From: Wolfiporia cocos
Lineage: Eukaryota; Basidiomycota; Agaricomycetes; Polyporales; Phaeolaceae
Assembly (NCBI GenBank): GCA_029448655.1
Contig: JACCLO010000011.1
Location: 1-64,000 of the forward strand
DNA: 64,000 bases
Reading direction: 5' to 3'
A model generated the notes under the pieces. It worked only from the letters and a program-made list of their open reading frames with translations. It searched no databases and was not told the origin of the DNA. Each line of letters begins with the position of its first letter. Within the stretch, counting starts at the first letter, position 1. Of the stretch, positions 45,125 to 55,474 are shown piece by piece. The position numbers and the translations under genes are program-made.

Positions 45125-48100
45125 TTACTTCCCCGTGGAGCCGAAACCACCAGTACCGCGCTCGGATTTAATCTTTTCAAAGTAAGATTTTCCGTGTAGC
45201 GTAATGTGTGGGTCCTTAGCAACTTCGCAGATGAGCTGGGCAATCTTATCACCGGCCCGAATATCGATAGATATGTCGGAGTGATTCCGGAGAATGATGA
45301 TTACTTCGCCTTGATAATCGTGGTCGATAACGCCACCCATTACGTCTATGCCTTTTCGGGCAAGACTAGAGCGGGGGGCGATACGTCCGTAAGTGCCGAA
45401 AGGTACCTGGATCTTCAGTTTGGTGTTGTATTCTGTCTGCCCGTGAGCTGGCAGAACGTCGCCTGTTGCAGTGTACAGGTCAAACCCAACCGAGTCCTTG
45501 GTTCCTTTTTCCGGCATTCGGCCGCCTTCACCGACTACGATTTTCAAATCCGCGTTTTGGTTAATGTTCGCTGACATCCATCCCCCGTCGGGGTGTCTAA
45601 CCATGCGTTGCTTAGGGTCCTTCGCAAATTCTTCGCGATACTGCGGCCAGTCGTCTGGCCACGTGCATTCGTCGGCTTCCCAGTCGTCGCTGTCAGGGTC
45701 GAAGACGTGAACTGCTTCTTTCCTTCTAGCTGATCGCCTGAGGGGGACATCCTGCATGGGAATAGCGTGTGAAGCCTTGTATTCTTGCAGAATGTCATAT
45801 GCCGTGTCGAGATCGGCTTCGCGTACCCAGGAGTCGTCATTGATACCAAATCCTTTCCATCGGATTCTGTATTCAACTCTTCCTGCGCGGAGGCGATGAT
45901 CTAAGATCTTCTCAACTTCCCATAATTCCTCGCCGTCGACCATTTCTGGTTGAGGCTCTGGTTTTTTCTGATGCACCGGGTCCTTGTACATGACCAACTT
46001 GGAAGCGTGAAATACTGGGTGATAGGCCCTGTATTGCTCGTCCATATATACCCTAAAGGTGACCGGCGATAATTGTTCAATTATCTTAAATGGTCCCAGA
46101 TAGCGTGGACTAAGACTTCTTTCGGAGTCTTGCCAGCTACGGGCGTCAACGAGGACTTTGTCGCCGACTTTAAATGGTACCGAGCGCTTATGTTGATCGT
46201 AGTACCAAGACCAGCGTTCGGCAGCCAATTTCATTGCTGCCTTAGCTTGTTCTTGTGCTGACCATCGTTCGTAAGCAATGACATTTAGGTCCGTGTATGG
46301 TGTTGGACGTAAATTCGTAGGTCCTGCATTAGGGTGCCTTCCTAGTTCGACAAAGAATGGGCTATTCTTTGTTGTCTCACTAGCCGCGTTGTTGTACGCG
46401 AATTCAGCCGTTGGGAGAAACCATGACCAGTTATCCTTTTGAATAACATCGATGTAACATCTAAGATATTGTTCCAGGATCTGGTTAACTCTCTCCGTCT
46501 GGCCATCCGCTTGCGGGTGATAGGCGGTTGTCATTGACCGTTGGATTCCCAATTGCTCACACCATCCCTTGAATAAGGCGGCTGCGAATTGCGGGCCTCT
46601 ATCCGAAATGATTTGTTTCGGAAGTCCGTGGTTCGGATAAATCCGAAGGTACAGGAGGTTCGCTAATTCTTTTGCCGTTATCTTGTCTGACGTGGGAATG
46701 AAGTGTGCTCGTTTGGTAAGCCGGTCCACTATTACCATAATAGCATTGAATTGTTTCAATTCGCCGCTGGGCGGTAGGTGGACGATAAGGTCAATTGTGA
46801 CGGTGTCCCAAGGTGCTTCCGGAACTGGGAGCGGTTGCAGGGGTCCGTACGGGGTCTGGTTGTGGTTCTTCATGCGTTGACATGTGTCACAACCTTCCAC
46901 GTATTGCTTTACCATCGTGGTCATTCCAGGCCACCAGTAATTACGTGATAGAAGTTCATAGGTCTTCCATCGTCCGAAGTGTCCGGCCGTCACATGGTCA
47001 TGATGTAACTCCAGAATCTTCGTGCGCAATTCTTTAGGCTCTTTTGGAACGTACACTTTTCCTCGTCTGAGGAGTAATCCGGCCTCCATGTTCCATTCCT
47101 GGAGATCTTTACCGAATTCCTTGGGACCACTTTTCAGTAGTTCCTGGTAATCCTTGGTAATTTGATCGTCCATGAGGGCTTGTCGGATTTGTCGGAGAAG
47201 GTCCTCGTCGCCTGATTGTATCTCCTGCTGTGACGCTTCTAGCGCCCTAACCGTAAAGTATTCCGGTTTCAGCAAAATTTGATCGCGATTGTCGAGTTCC
47301 ACCCCCTCTTCATGGTCTGGCCTCCGTGACAGAGGATCAGCCGTGAGCATTGTTTTACCGGGTTTGTGGCACATGGTGAAGTTGAACCTTGTCAGGTAAA
47401 GACTCCAACGTGCCTGTCTCCGGGTTAGCCGTTGTGCCGATTTGAAATATGTCAGATTGAGATGATCCGACCATACTTCAAACTTGTGTGGATGTCCTTC
47501 GAGGTAATGTCTCCATTCCTCTAGAGCGCGGATGATTGCGAGCAATTCCTTGTCGTAAATCTCATAGTTCCTTTCGGGTGCTGATAGAGATTTCGAGTAA
47601 AAAGCTACCGGGTGCCAGAGCTTATCCTCCGAAGAGTATTGTGATAGCACCGCACCAGTTGCGTAATCGGAAGAATCCGCTTCCACGCGGAACGGGGACT
47701 CCTGATCTGGGATCCGGAGTATTGGAGCCGATGTGAAAGCTTCCTTGAGAGTTTGGAAGGCTTCCGCTTGTTCGGGTCCCCAGTTCCATTGCGTGTTTTT
47801 CTTGGACAGTTCGGTTAACGGCTTAACCACTTTGGAGAAGTCTTTAATGAACCGCCGGTAGTAGTTGGCGAAGCCAACAAAGGCCTGGACGTCCTTCACC
47901 TTGGCAGGTGTAGGCCAGTCCATTACGCCGGCTACCTTCTTAGGGTCCATTTCGACCTTTCCTTTGGAAATGATCATTCCCAGGTATTCAATACTGCTTT
48001 GTTCGAAGAAGCACTTTTCAGGCTTCGCGAACAAGTCGTTGTCTTGCAAGATTTGTAATACTTGCTTGACGATACGACGGTGTTCCAGCAGGTCGTTTCC

Positions 48101-49660
48101 GAACACAAGGATGTCGTCTAGGTAGACAATGACCTTTCCTTCTCTGATAAGGTCACCTAGGATATCGTTCATCATGTGTTGGAACGTGCTGGGTGCATTA
48201 CAAAAACCGAAGTACATGACTACGGCTTCGTAAAGGCCGTTAGGCGTAATGAATGCGGTCTTCCATTCATCTCCCTCCTTGATTCTTACGTTGTTGTAGC
48301 CCCAACGCAAGTCGAGCTTCGTGAATATCGAAGCCTGGCTAAGCTTATCGATAAGCTCGTCTATGCGTGGGAGAGGGTACCTGTTTTTAATGGTCAAGTC
48401 GTTTACTTTTCGGTAATCGACTACCATTCGGGCTCCGCCGTCTTTTTTAGGGACGAAGAAGACCGGACTCGCGATCGGGGATTTCGAGTGTCGGATGTAG
48501 CCCTTCTGTAACTCTTCCTGAATCCACTGATCTAGCGAGTTCGCCTCCTGAGGAGACATCTTGTATGCCTTACTTGGGGGCGGTAGTACCGCGTCATCGG
48601 GAAAGTCGATGGCGTGGTCGTATGGTTTCCGTTCGGGCATCCTTTCGGATGCGCGTTGAGAAAATACCGTGGGACCAAACTCCTGGTATTCCTCTGGAAC
48701 CAAGGATTTCCATTTCTGGAGATCCGCATCTGTCAGGAATTCATCGTCCGACTTCTCCGTTATCGACTGAATGGCATCGATAAGGAGTTCCGTTCCTTCG
48801 TCAAGGGTGTTCACCCAAGCGACAAAGGGATTCTCCGGCTCCTCTAAGCCGAGAAAATCTATTGGAAAGTCATTGATGATCTGATAGATGTTGCGGGGTT
48901 CGATTTCGTCTTCTTCCTCAGAAATCGAAACCCGTTTGCCATGTTTGCATTTTTCCGTACACCGATATGTGAAGGTTCCTTCCGGCCAATTGAAGTCCGG
49001 GTTGTGTTTCAGGAACCAGTCATATCCGAGGATCACATCCGCATTCTGTATGTCCATTACGTACAAGAATTCGGTGGACTTGTGTTCCTCGTGCACCATA
49101 TAAGCTTTTACTGCCATATTGATATTACCGGCGGTATTAGAGGTACCGTCGGCGTTACGAATCTCGAGAGGCGAAGGTAGTTTCTGAGTGACTAACTTTT
49201 CCTCGTGGACGAGTTTCTTATCAATGACGCTTATTGATGCACCGGTGTCGATTAATGCCATGGCGTTAACTTTCTTTCCATATACCCACAGTTCCACTTC
49301 GATAGAGAACGATTTATTGTCGTCTCGAGAATCGTTTCCATGTACATTATACAAAGTGAAAAACTTTAGCGCGAGCGGGTCAGGATAGAAGTATTGTACA
49401 GGAGGAGCACGTGTAGCTAGTGTCCTTGTCCTCCGGGCAAAGTCCATTGCCGAGTTACCGAATATACCGAGATGGGATACCGGGTGACGTACGACCGCCT
49501 TATCTTCCCACAAGATAAGGGGTCTCTGTGAAGCCTCTTCGTAGAGGTGCGCTTCTTCGGGGCGCTGTACACTCCCAGCCGCTGCGGGGCTGGTGTGTTC
49601 TTCACAGAACGTCTTCGAGACGTGTGGTTGGGGCGAGGGGAACCGAGATGGTCCCGACAT
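45125..49660 (-). CDS. Pol of element B: PR-RT-RNaseH-IN-chromodomain-dUTPase
   Basis: This 1511-residue polyprotein copies the RNA and integrates the cDNA. In order: aspartic protease LIDTGAS (about residue 137); RT with TKLDLRWGYNN and YLDDIL (about 513); RNase H (EADSSDYATGA, YDKELLAI); integrase with an HHCC zinc region, D, D and E (TIDLI, SDRGPQF, QTERVNQ); a chromodomain of about 50 residues (EVEKILDHR, YRIRWKGFG, DDSWVREADL) that would target chromatin; and a complete trimeric-type dUTPase with all five motifs (SVGFDLYTA, PRSSLA, GGVIDHDYQGEV, RAGDKIAQL, GTGGFGSTGK). It overlaps gag by 59 bases in another frame, so expression needs a +1 shift or reinitiation. The chromodomain places it in the Tf1/sushi-like chromoviruses. 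Confidence 0.96.
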   Translation of the reverse strand: MSGPSRFPSPQPHVSKTFCEEHTSPAAAGSVQRPEEAHLYEEASQRPLILWEDKAVVRHPVSHLGIFGNSAMDFARRTRTLATRAPPVQYFYPDPLALKFFTLYNVHGNDSRDDNKSFSIEVELWVYGKKVNAMALIDTGASISVIDKKLVHEEKLVTQKLPSPLEIRNADGTSNTAGNINMAVKAYMVHEEHKSTEFLYVMDIQNADVILGYDWFLKHNPDFNWPEGTFTYRCTEKCKHGKRVSISEEEDEIEPRNIYQIINDFPIDFLGLEEPENPFVAWVNTLDEGTELLIDAIQSITEKSDDEFLTDADLQKWKSLVPEEYQEFGPTVFSQRASERMPERKPYDHAIDFPDDAVLPPPSKAYKMSPQEANSLDQWIQEELQKGYIRHSKSPIASPVFFVPKKDGGARMVVDYRKVNDLTIKNRYPLPRIDELIDKLSQASIFTKLDLRWGYNNVRIKEGDEWKTAFITPNGLYEAVVMYFGFCNAPSTFQHMMNDILGDLIREGKVIVYLDDILVFGNDLLEHRRIVKQVLQILQDNDLFAKPEKCFFEQSSIEYLGMIISKGKVEMDPKKVAGVMDWPTPAKVKDVQAFVGFANYYRRFIKDFSKVVKPLTELSKKNTQWNWGPEQAEAFQTLKEAFTSAPILRIPDQESPFRVEADSSDYATGAVLSQYSSEDKLWHPVAFYSKSLSAPERNYEIYDKELLAIIRALEEWRHYLEGHPHKFEVWSDHLNLTYFKSAQRLTRRQARWSLYLTRFNFTMCHKPGKTMLTADPLSRRPDHEEGVELDNRDQILLKPEYFTVRALEASQQEIQSGDEDLLRQIRQALMDDQITKDYQELLKSGPKEFGKDLQEWNMEAGLLLRRGKVYVPKEPKELRTKILELHHDHVTAGHFGRWKTYELLSRNYWWPGMTTMVKQYVEGCDTCQRMKNHNQTPYGPLQPLPVPEAPWDTVTIDLIVHLPPSGELKQFNAIMVIVDRLTKRAHFIPTSDKITAKELANLLYLRIYPNHGLPKQIISDRGPQFAAALFKGWCEQLGIQRSMTTAYHPQADGQTERVNQILEQYLRCYIDVIQKDNWSWFLPTAEFAYNNAASETTKNSPFFVELGRHPNAGPTNLRPTPYTDLNVIAYERWSAQEQAKAAMKLAAERWSWYYDQHKRSVPFKVGDKVLVDARSWQDSERSLSPRYLGPFKIIEQLSPVTFRVYMDEQYRAYHPVFHASKLVMYKDPVHQKKPEPQPEMVDGEELWEVEKILDHRLRAGRVEYRIRWKGFGINDDSWVREADLDTAYDILQEYKASHAIPMQDVPLRRSARRKEAVHVFDPDSDDWEADECTWPDDWPQYREEFAKDPKQRMVRHPDGGWMSANINQNADLKIVVGEGGRMPEKGTKDSVGFDLYTATGDVLPAHGQTEYNTKLKIQVPFGTYGRIAPRSSLARKGIDVMGGVIDHDYQGEVIIILRNHSDISIDIRAGDKIAQLICEVAKDPHITLHGKSYFEKIKSERGTGGFGSTGK

Positions 49661-51635
49661 TGGCGACGGTGGTGGCGGGGGCCGAGGGTCCTGCTGAGCT
49701 TGAGTCAGCCGTCACTTCTTCCCAGATCGTTCGGGCACGATACGTCTTGCCATCCGCGGGGGGCGCCGAGTACGGCTTCTTGCCAGAAGCCTGTCCCTTT
49801 CCACTACCCGAAGGAGCAGCCGTGGTCTTTCCAGACGCGGCAGCTGCATCCTTCGCCCTTTGTTGTTCGGCCCGCTGAGCAGCAGGCACGAACGTTCCCG
49901 CAGCCTTGTCTGCGGCAAGCTTAGGACACTTGTTGAAATAGTGTCCCGTCTGCTTGCAGTAAGTGCAGACGGCGTTGGTGGTGTCGGCGGGGGCTTTGGC
50001 GGGCGCCTTTCCCTTGTCCTTCTTTTTCTCCGACTTCTTTGCAGAAGCGGAGGACGTTTCCTTCTTTTCGGCAGGTGCCGAGTCCTTCTTGCCGGCCTTC
50101 TCGAAGATCGAACCCTTGATCTTGTCTGGATATGACGTTTGGTACATTTCCAGAGCAAAATCGATGAGGGGCTCGATGTCGGTCGGGGCCTTGAAGAACG
50201 GGGTTTTGCCGAGGACGTTCAAGGTGTCCTTAACCTTTTCGGGGAGAGTCTCGGTGAATTCCCACACCAGAGTCTCGTTGGCGGTTTCGGAGAGTCGGCC
50301 GAGGGTGCGGAACCGTTCGCAGTAATTGAAATAGTTCGATTCTGCCAGTTCCTTGCCCTTCGTGCCGTAGTAGCCGCGAATTTCCTTCTTGGCTATCTCC
50401 TTATCCGTCATTTTCCCATATTGCACCATTACGGATTTGGTGAAGTCCTCCCAGGTGCCGAGAGGTTCACCGTTTCCTGCCTTCTTGATGAGAGGCGAGA
50501 AAAATTTGTATGCGTCCCCTGTGACGCGGAAGAGGGCCGTGGTGATACGGTCATGGTCATCGTAGACCCTGAGCGTACCGAAGTACAGGCCCATTTTCTC
50601 CACCCATTCTTGCGCAGTCACCTTTCCAGATGACCCGGAGAATTCGGGGGGAGGGGGGATTTTCAGGTTTTGAGGCAGACCTGGAATCTGCGGGGCGACG
50701 GCTGCAGCAGCAGCAGCTGCAGCTTGAGCGGCGGCAGCGGCCTCGGCTGCTCTGGCTTGAGCATGACCGGGGGCCGGTACCGGGTCTTCCGGAGGCGTGC
50801 GGACGCCGGGAGGGTTGGGAACGGAGGGATTCTTGCGGATCCTCCGGAGTTCCTCGTCAACCTTCTCCATGCGCTCGGCGAACGCATCCTCGAGGTCATC
50901 GAGCCGAGACCGGTAGTCCTTTCGGAGCTCCTTTTCCAGCGTGGTGAACTTGGCGGTATACTCCTGTCGGAGTTCCTTACCAAGGTCCACCAGCGTGGAC
51001 AGCACCTCGTTGCGGACTGAATTTACCGCCTCGTGTAGCTCGTCTTGGGCCTTCTGTTCGATGGCCCTGGATTGCCCAGCCAGGGAATCGATTCGTTCAT
51101 GGATACGCTCCAGGCGGGCGTGCACCATTCGACCTAGGGTGTCGGTGGTGTCATGGCTTATGGCCGCACTTCGTTGTACGGCGGCATCGATGATTGGCCC
51201 ATGTATGGACCCATCCACCTTGTGGTGTTCCTCCTCGGGGAGGTACGCCTTGAGCTGGTTTTCGACCACGGCGTTGGTCTGCCGTATTGGTCCGGAGAAC
51301 TCCATTTCCAGAGTGGTGGCGGGCCCGATTGGGCGAGTTCGACGAGCCGGTGGGTATCCGGCAATGGGGGAGCCCGGGCGTGTACCCATGGGATTGGTCG
51401 GAGATTCCCTTTGCGGGGGAGCGAACTCCGGCATTTCCTCTTCTCCTTCCTCTTCCTCTCCCTCGCTTAGGTGCTCCAGCGTCACCAGTTGCTGGGTTCC
51501 CGAGGGACCAGCTACCGGGGTTACCGGACCTTCTGAGCGGAGACGCATCTTGCGGGGAGCGAGGGGGGTGCTGACGGAGGAGGTGGAAGACATTGTGAAT
51601 CTGTTTGTGACGAATGTTAGTTTCCGGTTACTCAT
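49602..51635 (-). CDS. Gag of element B, CCHC zinc knuckle
   Basis: A 677-residue structural protein. After a Ser/Thr-rich start with an acidic patch come a long coiled coil (about residues 130-270), an Ala-rich linker (about 295-320) and the capsid core of the retrotransposon gag type (QEWVEKMGLYFG to about residue 520). A Lys/Ser/Ala-rich segment and one CCHC knuckle (CTYCKQTGHYFNKC, near residue 557) follow, with a tail overlapping pol. It should form the particle and bind element RNA. The ATG at 51635 is followed by a second in-frame ATG at residue 15. About 100 bases separate it from ORF1. Confidence 0.92.
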   Translation of the reverse strand: MSNRKLTFVTNRFTMSSTSSVSTPLAPRKMRLRSEGPVTPVAGPSGTQQLVTLEHLSEGEEEEGEEEMPEFAPPQRESPTNPMGTRPGSPIAGYPPARRTRPIGPATTLEMEFSGPIRQTNAVVENQLKAYLPEEEHHKVDGSIHGPIIDAAVQRSAAISHDTTDTLGRMVHARLERIHERIDSLAGQSRAIEQKAQDELHEAVNSVRNEVLSTLVDLGKELRQEYTAKFTTLEKELRKDYRSRLDDLEDAFAERMEKVDEELRRIRKNPSVPNPPGVRTPPEDPVPAPGHAQARAAEAAAAAQAAAAAAAAVAPQIPGLPQNLKIPPPPEFSGSSGKVTAQEWVEKMGLYFGTLRVYDDHDRITTALFRVTGDAYKFFSPLIKKAGNGEPLGTWEDFTKSVMVQYGKMTDKEIAKKEIRGYYGTKGKELAESNYFNYCERFRTLGRLSETANETLVWEFTETLPEKVKDTLNVLGKTPFFKAPTDIEPLIDFALEMYQTSYPDKIKGSIFEKAGKKDSAPAEKKETSSASAKKSEKKKDKGKAPAKAPADTTNAVCTYCKQTGHYFNKCPKLAADKAAGTFVPAAQRAEQQRAKDAAAASGKTTAAPSGSGKGQASGKKPYSAPPADGKTYRARTIWEEVTADSSSAGPSAPATTVANVGTISVPLAPTTRLEDVL

Positions 51636-51736
51636 TGTCTTAGATTCTTAAGAAGGGATTGGTTTTGAAAGCTGCGACTTTCGTTATAGATCACACTCGC
51701 ACTCTATTTCAGAGTTAAAAGATGATAGTATTTCTA

Positions 51737-52660
51737 CTATACAATCGCGAGTATATCCTCTTCTACCGAAGTAGTTGAGGGCCCTGCCACCTTGTCAGGT
51801 GGTGTTACACCGAAGGCAAAAGTAATTTGTAGCGCTACGCATTCTGCTACGATACGAGCTAAGTCCGTACGCCAATCCAAAAAGGAAATATTGCCGAGCT
51901 GTTTGCAATACTTCTTCATAATTCTCCAGTCTCTATTGGTGATCCTCCCTCGTCTCGCTCTATCCTTTACGTTATCCACCAAGTCCTCCAATTCTACTAC
52001 CATAGTATGGAAACGCATGTCGTTTTCCATATGGAAGCCTGGGTAATTAGGGGGATGGTTGGCGAGAGGAGTGAGACGAGTGAGAGTGCCTTCTAGCATG
52101 GGAATAACTTGGTCGCATGCTTGGAGAGGCTTCTTCTTCCCGAAGACGAGGGAAGGGTCGAGAATCTTGTGGTTGGCCGGAACGGAAGGTCCGGCCGCCG
52201 GGCTGGAGAGACGGAGGGCCAGTGAAGAAGCTGCTTGCTTGGCTTCCTTGGCGGCTTGTTTGGCGGCGATTCGCTTATTCAGCTTATCGCGGGCGAGCTT
52301 GAGCTTGTTGAGTTCGCGGAGTTCGATGAGGTTCTCCATGGCGGTAATGGAAGCGGCTAGCTTCTCTTCCTCTGTCCAGATACGCTTAGCGAGCGGAACT
52401 GGTTTGGGAGGTCGAGGAGCGGGTTTCCCAGCCTCAGCAATGTGCTTTGGCATGTGGACGGGAATCTCCCAAAGATGGAGTTTCCCAGTGTAATCTTCCT
52501 TTACAGGAAGCGTGTAGGTGACGTCCTCTGCCCGAGGAATGTCGGCGGTGTCGATGCGGCTGAGAAGGGACCGCTTCGCCGGTTTGACGTAAGGGGCAGT
52601 GGAGGAGCCACGGGTGCGACGGGTAACGCGGGGCATGATTCTAGAAAGTGCAGCTTTCAT
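51737..52660 (-). CDS. ORF1 of element B, unknown function
   Basis: A 307-residue protein encoded between the leader and gag. The N-terminal 100 residues are basic and Pro-rich. Residues about 100-150 form a strongly charged helix (KRIWTEEEK to KQAAKEAKQ). The last 130 residues look like a helical domain (TLTRLTPLANHPPNYPGFHM, RDWRIMKKYCKQLGN, ARIVAECVALQITFAFG). No domain is recognised. The ORF is kept open in D (310 residues, few changes) and has a positional counterpart in E. Near its end the coding sequence includes a TGACAA hairpin with CCACC/GGTGG arms. Confidence 0.8.
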   Translation of the reverse strand: MKAALSRIMPRVTRRTRGSSTAPYVKPAKRSLLSRIDTADIPRAEDVTYTLPVKEDYTGKLHLWEIPVHMPKHIAEAGKPAPRPPKPVPLAKRIWTEEEKLAASITAMENLIELRELNKLKLARDKLNKRIAAKQAAKEAKQAASSLALRLSSPAAGPSVPANHKILDPSLVFGKKKPLQACDQVIPMLEGTLTRLTPLANHPPNYPGFHMENDMRFHTMVVELEDLVDNVKDRARRGRITNRDWRIMKKYCKQLGNISFLDWRTDLARIVAECVALQITFAFGVTPPDKVAGPSTTSVEEDILAIV

Positions 52661-53679
52661 GAGAAACGAAGTTTCCCAGTGATACGTCCAAGAACAGGAA
52701 TGAAAGGGATTATGTAAGGTAGGGTAGTGGACTCCTTTTCAGGAGCAAAGAAGGTGTACTACGGGGCATAATTACTCTTATGTTGCGCGCAAACCCTGTG
52801 CCGAGACGGCGCGGATATTCGCATGACCCTAACGGTCAGAGGCGCCGACTCCAGGGGTAGAGTTGCTGACTGCCAGGCCGGTTCCTGGGTCAGATGATTG
52901 GGAATCGGATACACGACACCGCCCCGGAGGGACGATGCCGGAAAGTGGCTGGGATTTTACATCCCTTAGCCTGTCCATGCTTCAACAATGAGGTTGCCGT
53001 CTATAGCCACATGGGTGTCACATCAGGGCTAAAAAACCACTGTCGATCTAAGATCGCGAGACAGCAGCGCTCCACATCCCGAAGGAGTGGGCCACGCGCT
53101 TCTCTTCCAATGGGGCCCCAAATCCGTTTGACCCATGCTCGCACGCCGAGCTGCCCGGAGGACTTATGCTATTGGCTACCGCGAGTGACCTATGGCAGGG
53201 TGATTTTTTACGTCACCCCCCTCACTGCTTTTCCCATAACGGGTTCAAAGCAGGTCCCTTACGCCTGGGAGGCGGCTTTGGAAAATTCCCATGCCATCAT
53301 AATGATGACCCTGTGGATAGTGATGGGGCGCTGAACAACGCTTGCCATGACAGGGGGTTGGGCGCACACAGGCAGACCGTCCCCTTTTCTCCACAGGCGG
53401 GTCTTAACCGCGCATAGTCCAAGCTTGTCAGCGAGGACCATGTCTCCTTGACCCTGGAGTCCGGGTTAGGTAGGCCTCCTGCCTAAAAAGGTGGTGTGGC
53501 TTCCCTGGTTGCCAATCCTCTGCCGAGGATGGCGATGTATCCCCCAGATCTCAACTATCACCCCTAACTCTTTGTCAAGAGTAGGGATGTGCGCAGCAAC
53601 GAGCAATAGCCCCTGTAGGATAGAAACCCAGGCCCAAGCGCAAGCGCAAGGGCGGGGGTAGGGGGGAGATTTGTTCTTA
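52661..53679 (-). other. Leader of element B with priming site
   Basis: About 1 kb of untranslated leader. The priming site (53667-53677) matches the self-primer word at 53802-53812. TGACAA hairpins occur at about 53415-53437 and 53553-53575; the latter has arms ACTCT/AGAGT where D has an unrelated pair. Much of the leader aligns with family-2 42109-42780. Confidence 0.8.
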
Positions 53680-54378
53680 TGACACAGACTAGACTGTGGG
53701 ACTCACACTATAACCTTGTAAGCGACTTGAAGGAGTTGCTGGAGGTTGGTGAGGAGACTAGTGGGCGCAAGCAGAGATGTTATGTAACTGTGCGAATGCA
53801 GAGAACAAATCTAAGGCTTATCCGCAGTGATAGCCCTACTTATATACATGCTTTGTTTGGTTACCGGTAAGGGAGCCAAACATGAAGGTGGTCTGTGCGC
53901 AGACATAACTAATATGGTTAAGTCGTAAACTACAATAGACCATGTGCGCCGGTAATGGCCGCACCAGTAAGATCGTTTGTTTGGACCGTAGGTCCATGTT
54001 GTGGAAGTGGCTGTAGCTACGTTAGTAAGCCATGCATGTGATTCTTATATTCCGGTATCGGAATATGAGTAATCGTGAGGGCATTGGCATGTGATAACGA
54101 GCGGGCCGCTTATCCAATTGTACTGACATAGCCCGGTACCGGGATATGAGTAAAGCGCGTGACACCGGAGGTTAGTCCGCTGAGTCATTGACGCGTACAA
54201 GCGTGTTATGTACGTGTTGTTATGACAGGTGGACGTGTACCGCGTTGTGTACGTGTTGTTTGTTTGCGTGTACGTGTAGACGAGCGCTTGGCAGCGTAAA
54301 TGTCTACAAGGTCGTAGAAATACCAGATAAATAGGTAAAAATACGGGAAAAATAGTGGCATGTCCCAAATCTGTGACA
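53680..54378 (-). repeat. 5' LTR of element B
   Basis: Same 699-bp sequence as 44387-45085. On the minus strand TATATAAG (53839-53846) precedes AGATTTGTTCT (53802-53812), the reverse complement of which abuts the LTR. Confidence 0.94.
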
Positions 54379-54762
54379 TATCGCTGAAGGTGTTCTAGTG
54401 CCTTTTCGCGACCTTGGTCGGATTATTGCTTTTGCTTATGACGTTACTCGTAGTAGAAGGCGATATGGAAATGGTCATCATATAGTGCCTTTGAATCTAC
54501 TTGTAATCTGTATCTCCAATAGCTTGCCAAGCGTATTAGAGGGTGCATTGTGTCGTTGTACGTATTTCGGATAGCATTGTGCGATATTCCTTAGAGTGAG
54601 GGCTTCACTGTTAGCTCTGGAGATTTTCTAGTGTCTCTTCGAGCCCTTGGGCGGATATGTTGCTTATGCGTAGTACCCATTGAGTGTGACATAGCGGTGC
54701 TTTTTCGACGTCTATTGCCTAGCGGTGAATGGGATTGCAAGTTCCTTCGTTCGCGTGGCGGG
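54379..54762 (-). other. Family-2 internal remnant between B and D
   Basis: These 384 bp continue the second family-2 internal region from TATCG onward (same as 33369-33751) up to GCGGG, where D is inserted. They hold part of the covarying hairpin modules. Confidence 0.88.
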
Positions 54763-55461
54763 TGTCACAGATTTGGGACATGCCACTATTTTTCCCGTAT
54801 TTTTACCTATTTATCTGGTATTTCTACGACCTTGTAGACATTTACGCTGCTAAGCGCCCGTCTACACGTACACGCAAACAAACAACACGTACACAACGCG
54901 GTATACGTCCACCTGTCATAACAACACGTACATAACACGTTTGTACGCGTCAATGACTCAGCGGACTAACCTCCGGTGTCACGCGCCTTACTCATATCCC
55001 GGTACCGGGCTATGTCAGTACAATTGGATAAGCGGCCCGCTCGTTATCACATGCCAATGCCCTTACGATTACTCATATCCCGATACCGGTATATAAGAAT
55101 CACATGCATGGCTTACTAACGTAGCTACAGCCACTTCCACAACGCGGACCTACGGTCCAAACAAACGTTCTTACTGGTGCGGCCATTACCGGCGCACATG
55201 GTCTATTGTAGTTTACGACTTAGCTGTATTAGTTATGTCTGCGCACAGACCGTCTAACTGTTTGGCTCCTCTTCGAGTAACCAAACAAAGCATGTATATA
55301 AGTAGGGCTATCACTGCGGATAAGCCTTAGATTTGTTCTCTGCATTCGCACAGTCACATATCATCTCTGCTTGCGCCCACTAGTCTCCTCACCAACCTTC
55401 TGCAACTCCTTCAAGTCGCCTACAAGGTTATAGTGTGAGTCCCACAGTCTAGTCTGTGTCA
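54763..55461 (+). repeat. 5' LTR of element D
   Basis: TGTCACAGATTTGGG...CTAGTCTGTGTCA, 699 bp, with scattered differences from the B LTRs. Confidence 0.93.
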
Positions 55462-55474
55462 TAAGAACAAATCT
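55295..55474 (+). promoter_or_regulatory. Family-1 TATA box, self-primer and priming site
   Basis: TATATAAG (55295-55302) lies 34 nt before AGATTTGTTCT (55329-55339). The exact reverse complement AGAACAAATCT is at 55464-55474, two bases after the LTR. The word differs from that of family 2, yet each family matches its own site. Confidence 0.8.

Larger units (their letters stand above)
44387..54378 (-). mobile_element. Element B: complete family-1 chromovirus (target duplication TATCG)
   Basis: The 9992-bp element has 699-bp LTRs at 44387-45085 and 53680-54378 that look identical. TATCG flanks both sides (44382-44386 and 54379-54383), and joining the flanks restores the sequence seen at 33368-33385. 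ORF1, gag and pol are all open, so it may be autonomous and young. Inserted into the second family-2 internal region. Confidence 0.95.

Noticed and set aside
49528..49924. Plus-strand ORFs opposite the gag-pol overlap of B
   Set aside because: Mirror images recur at 59225-59621 opposite D; antisense shadows of conserved coding sequence.
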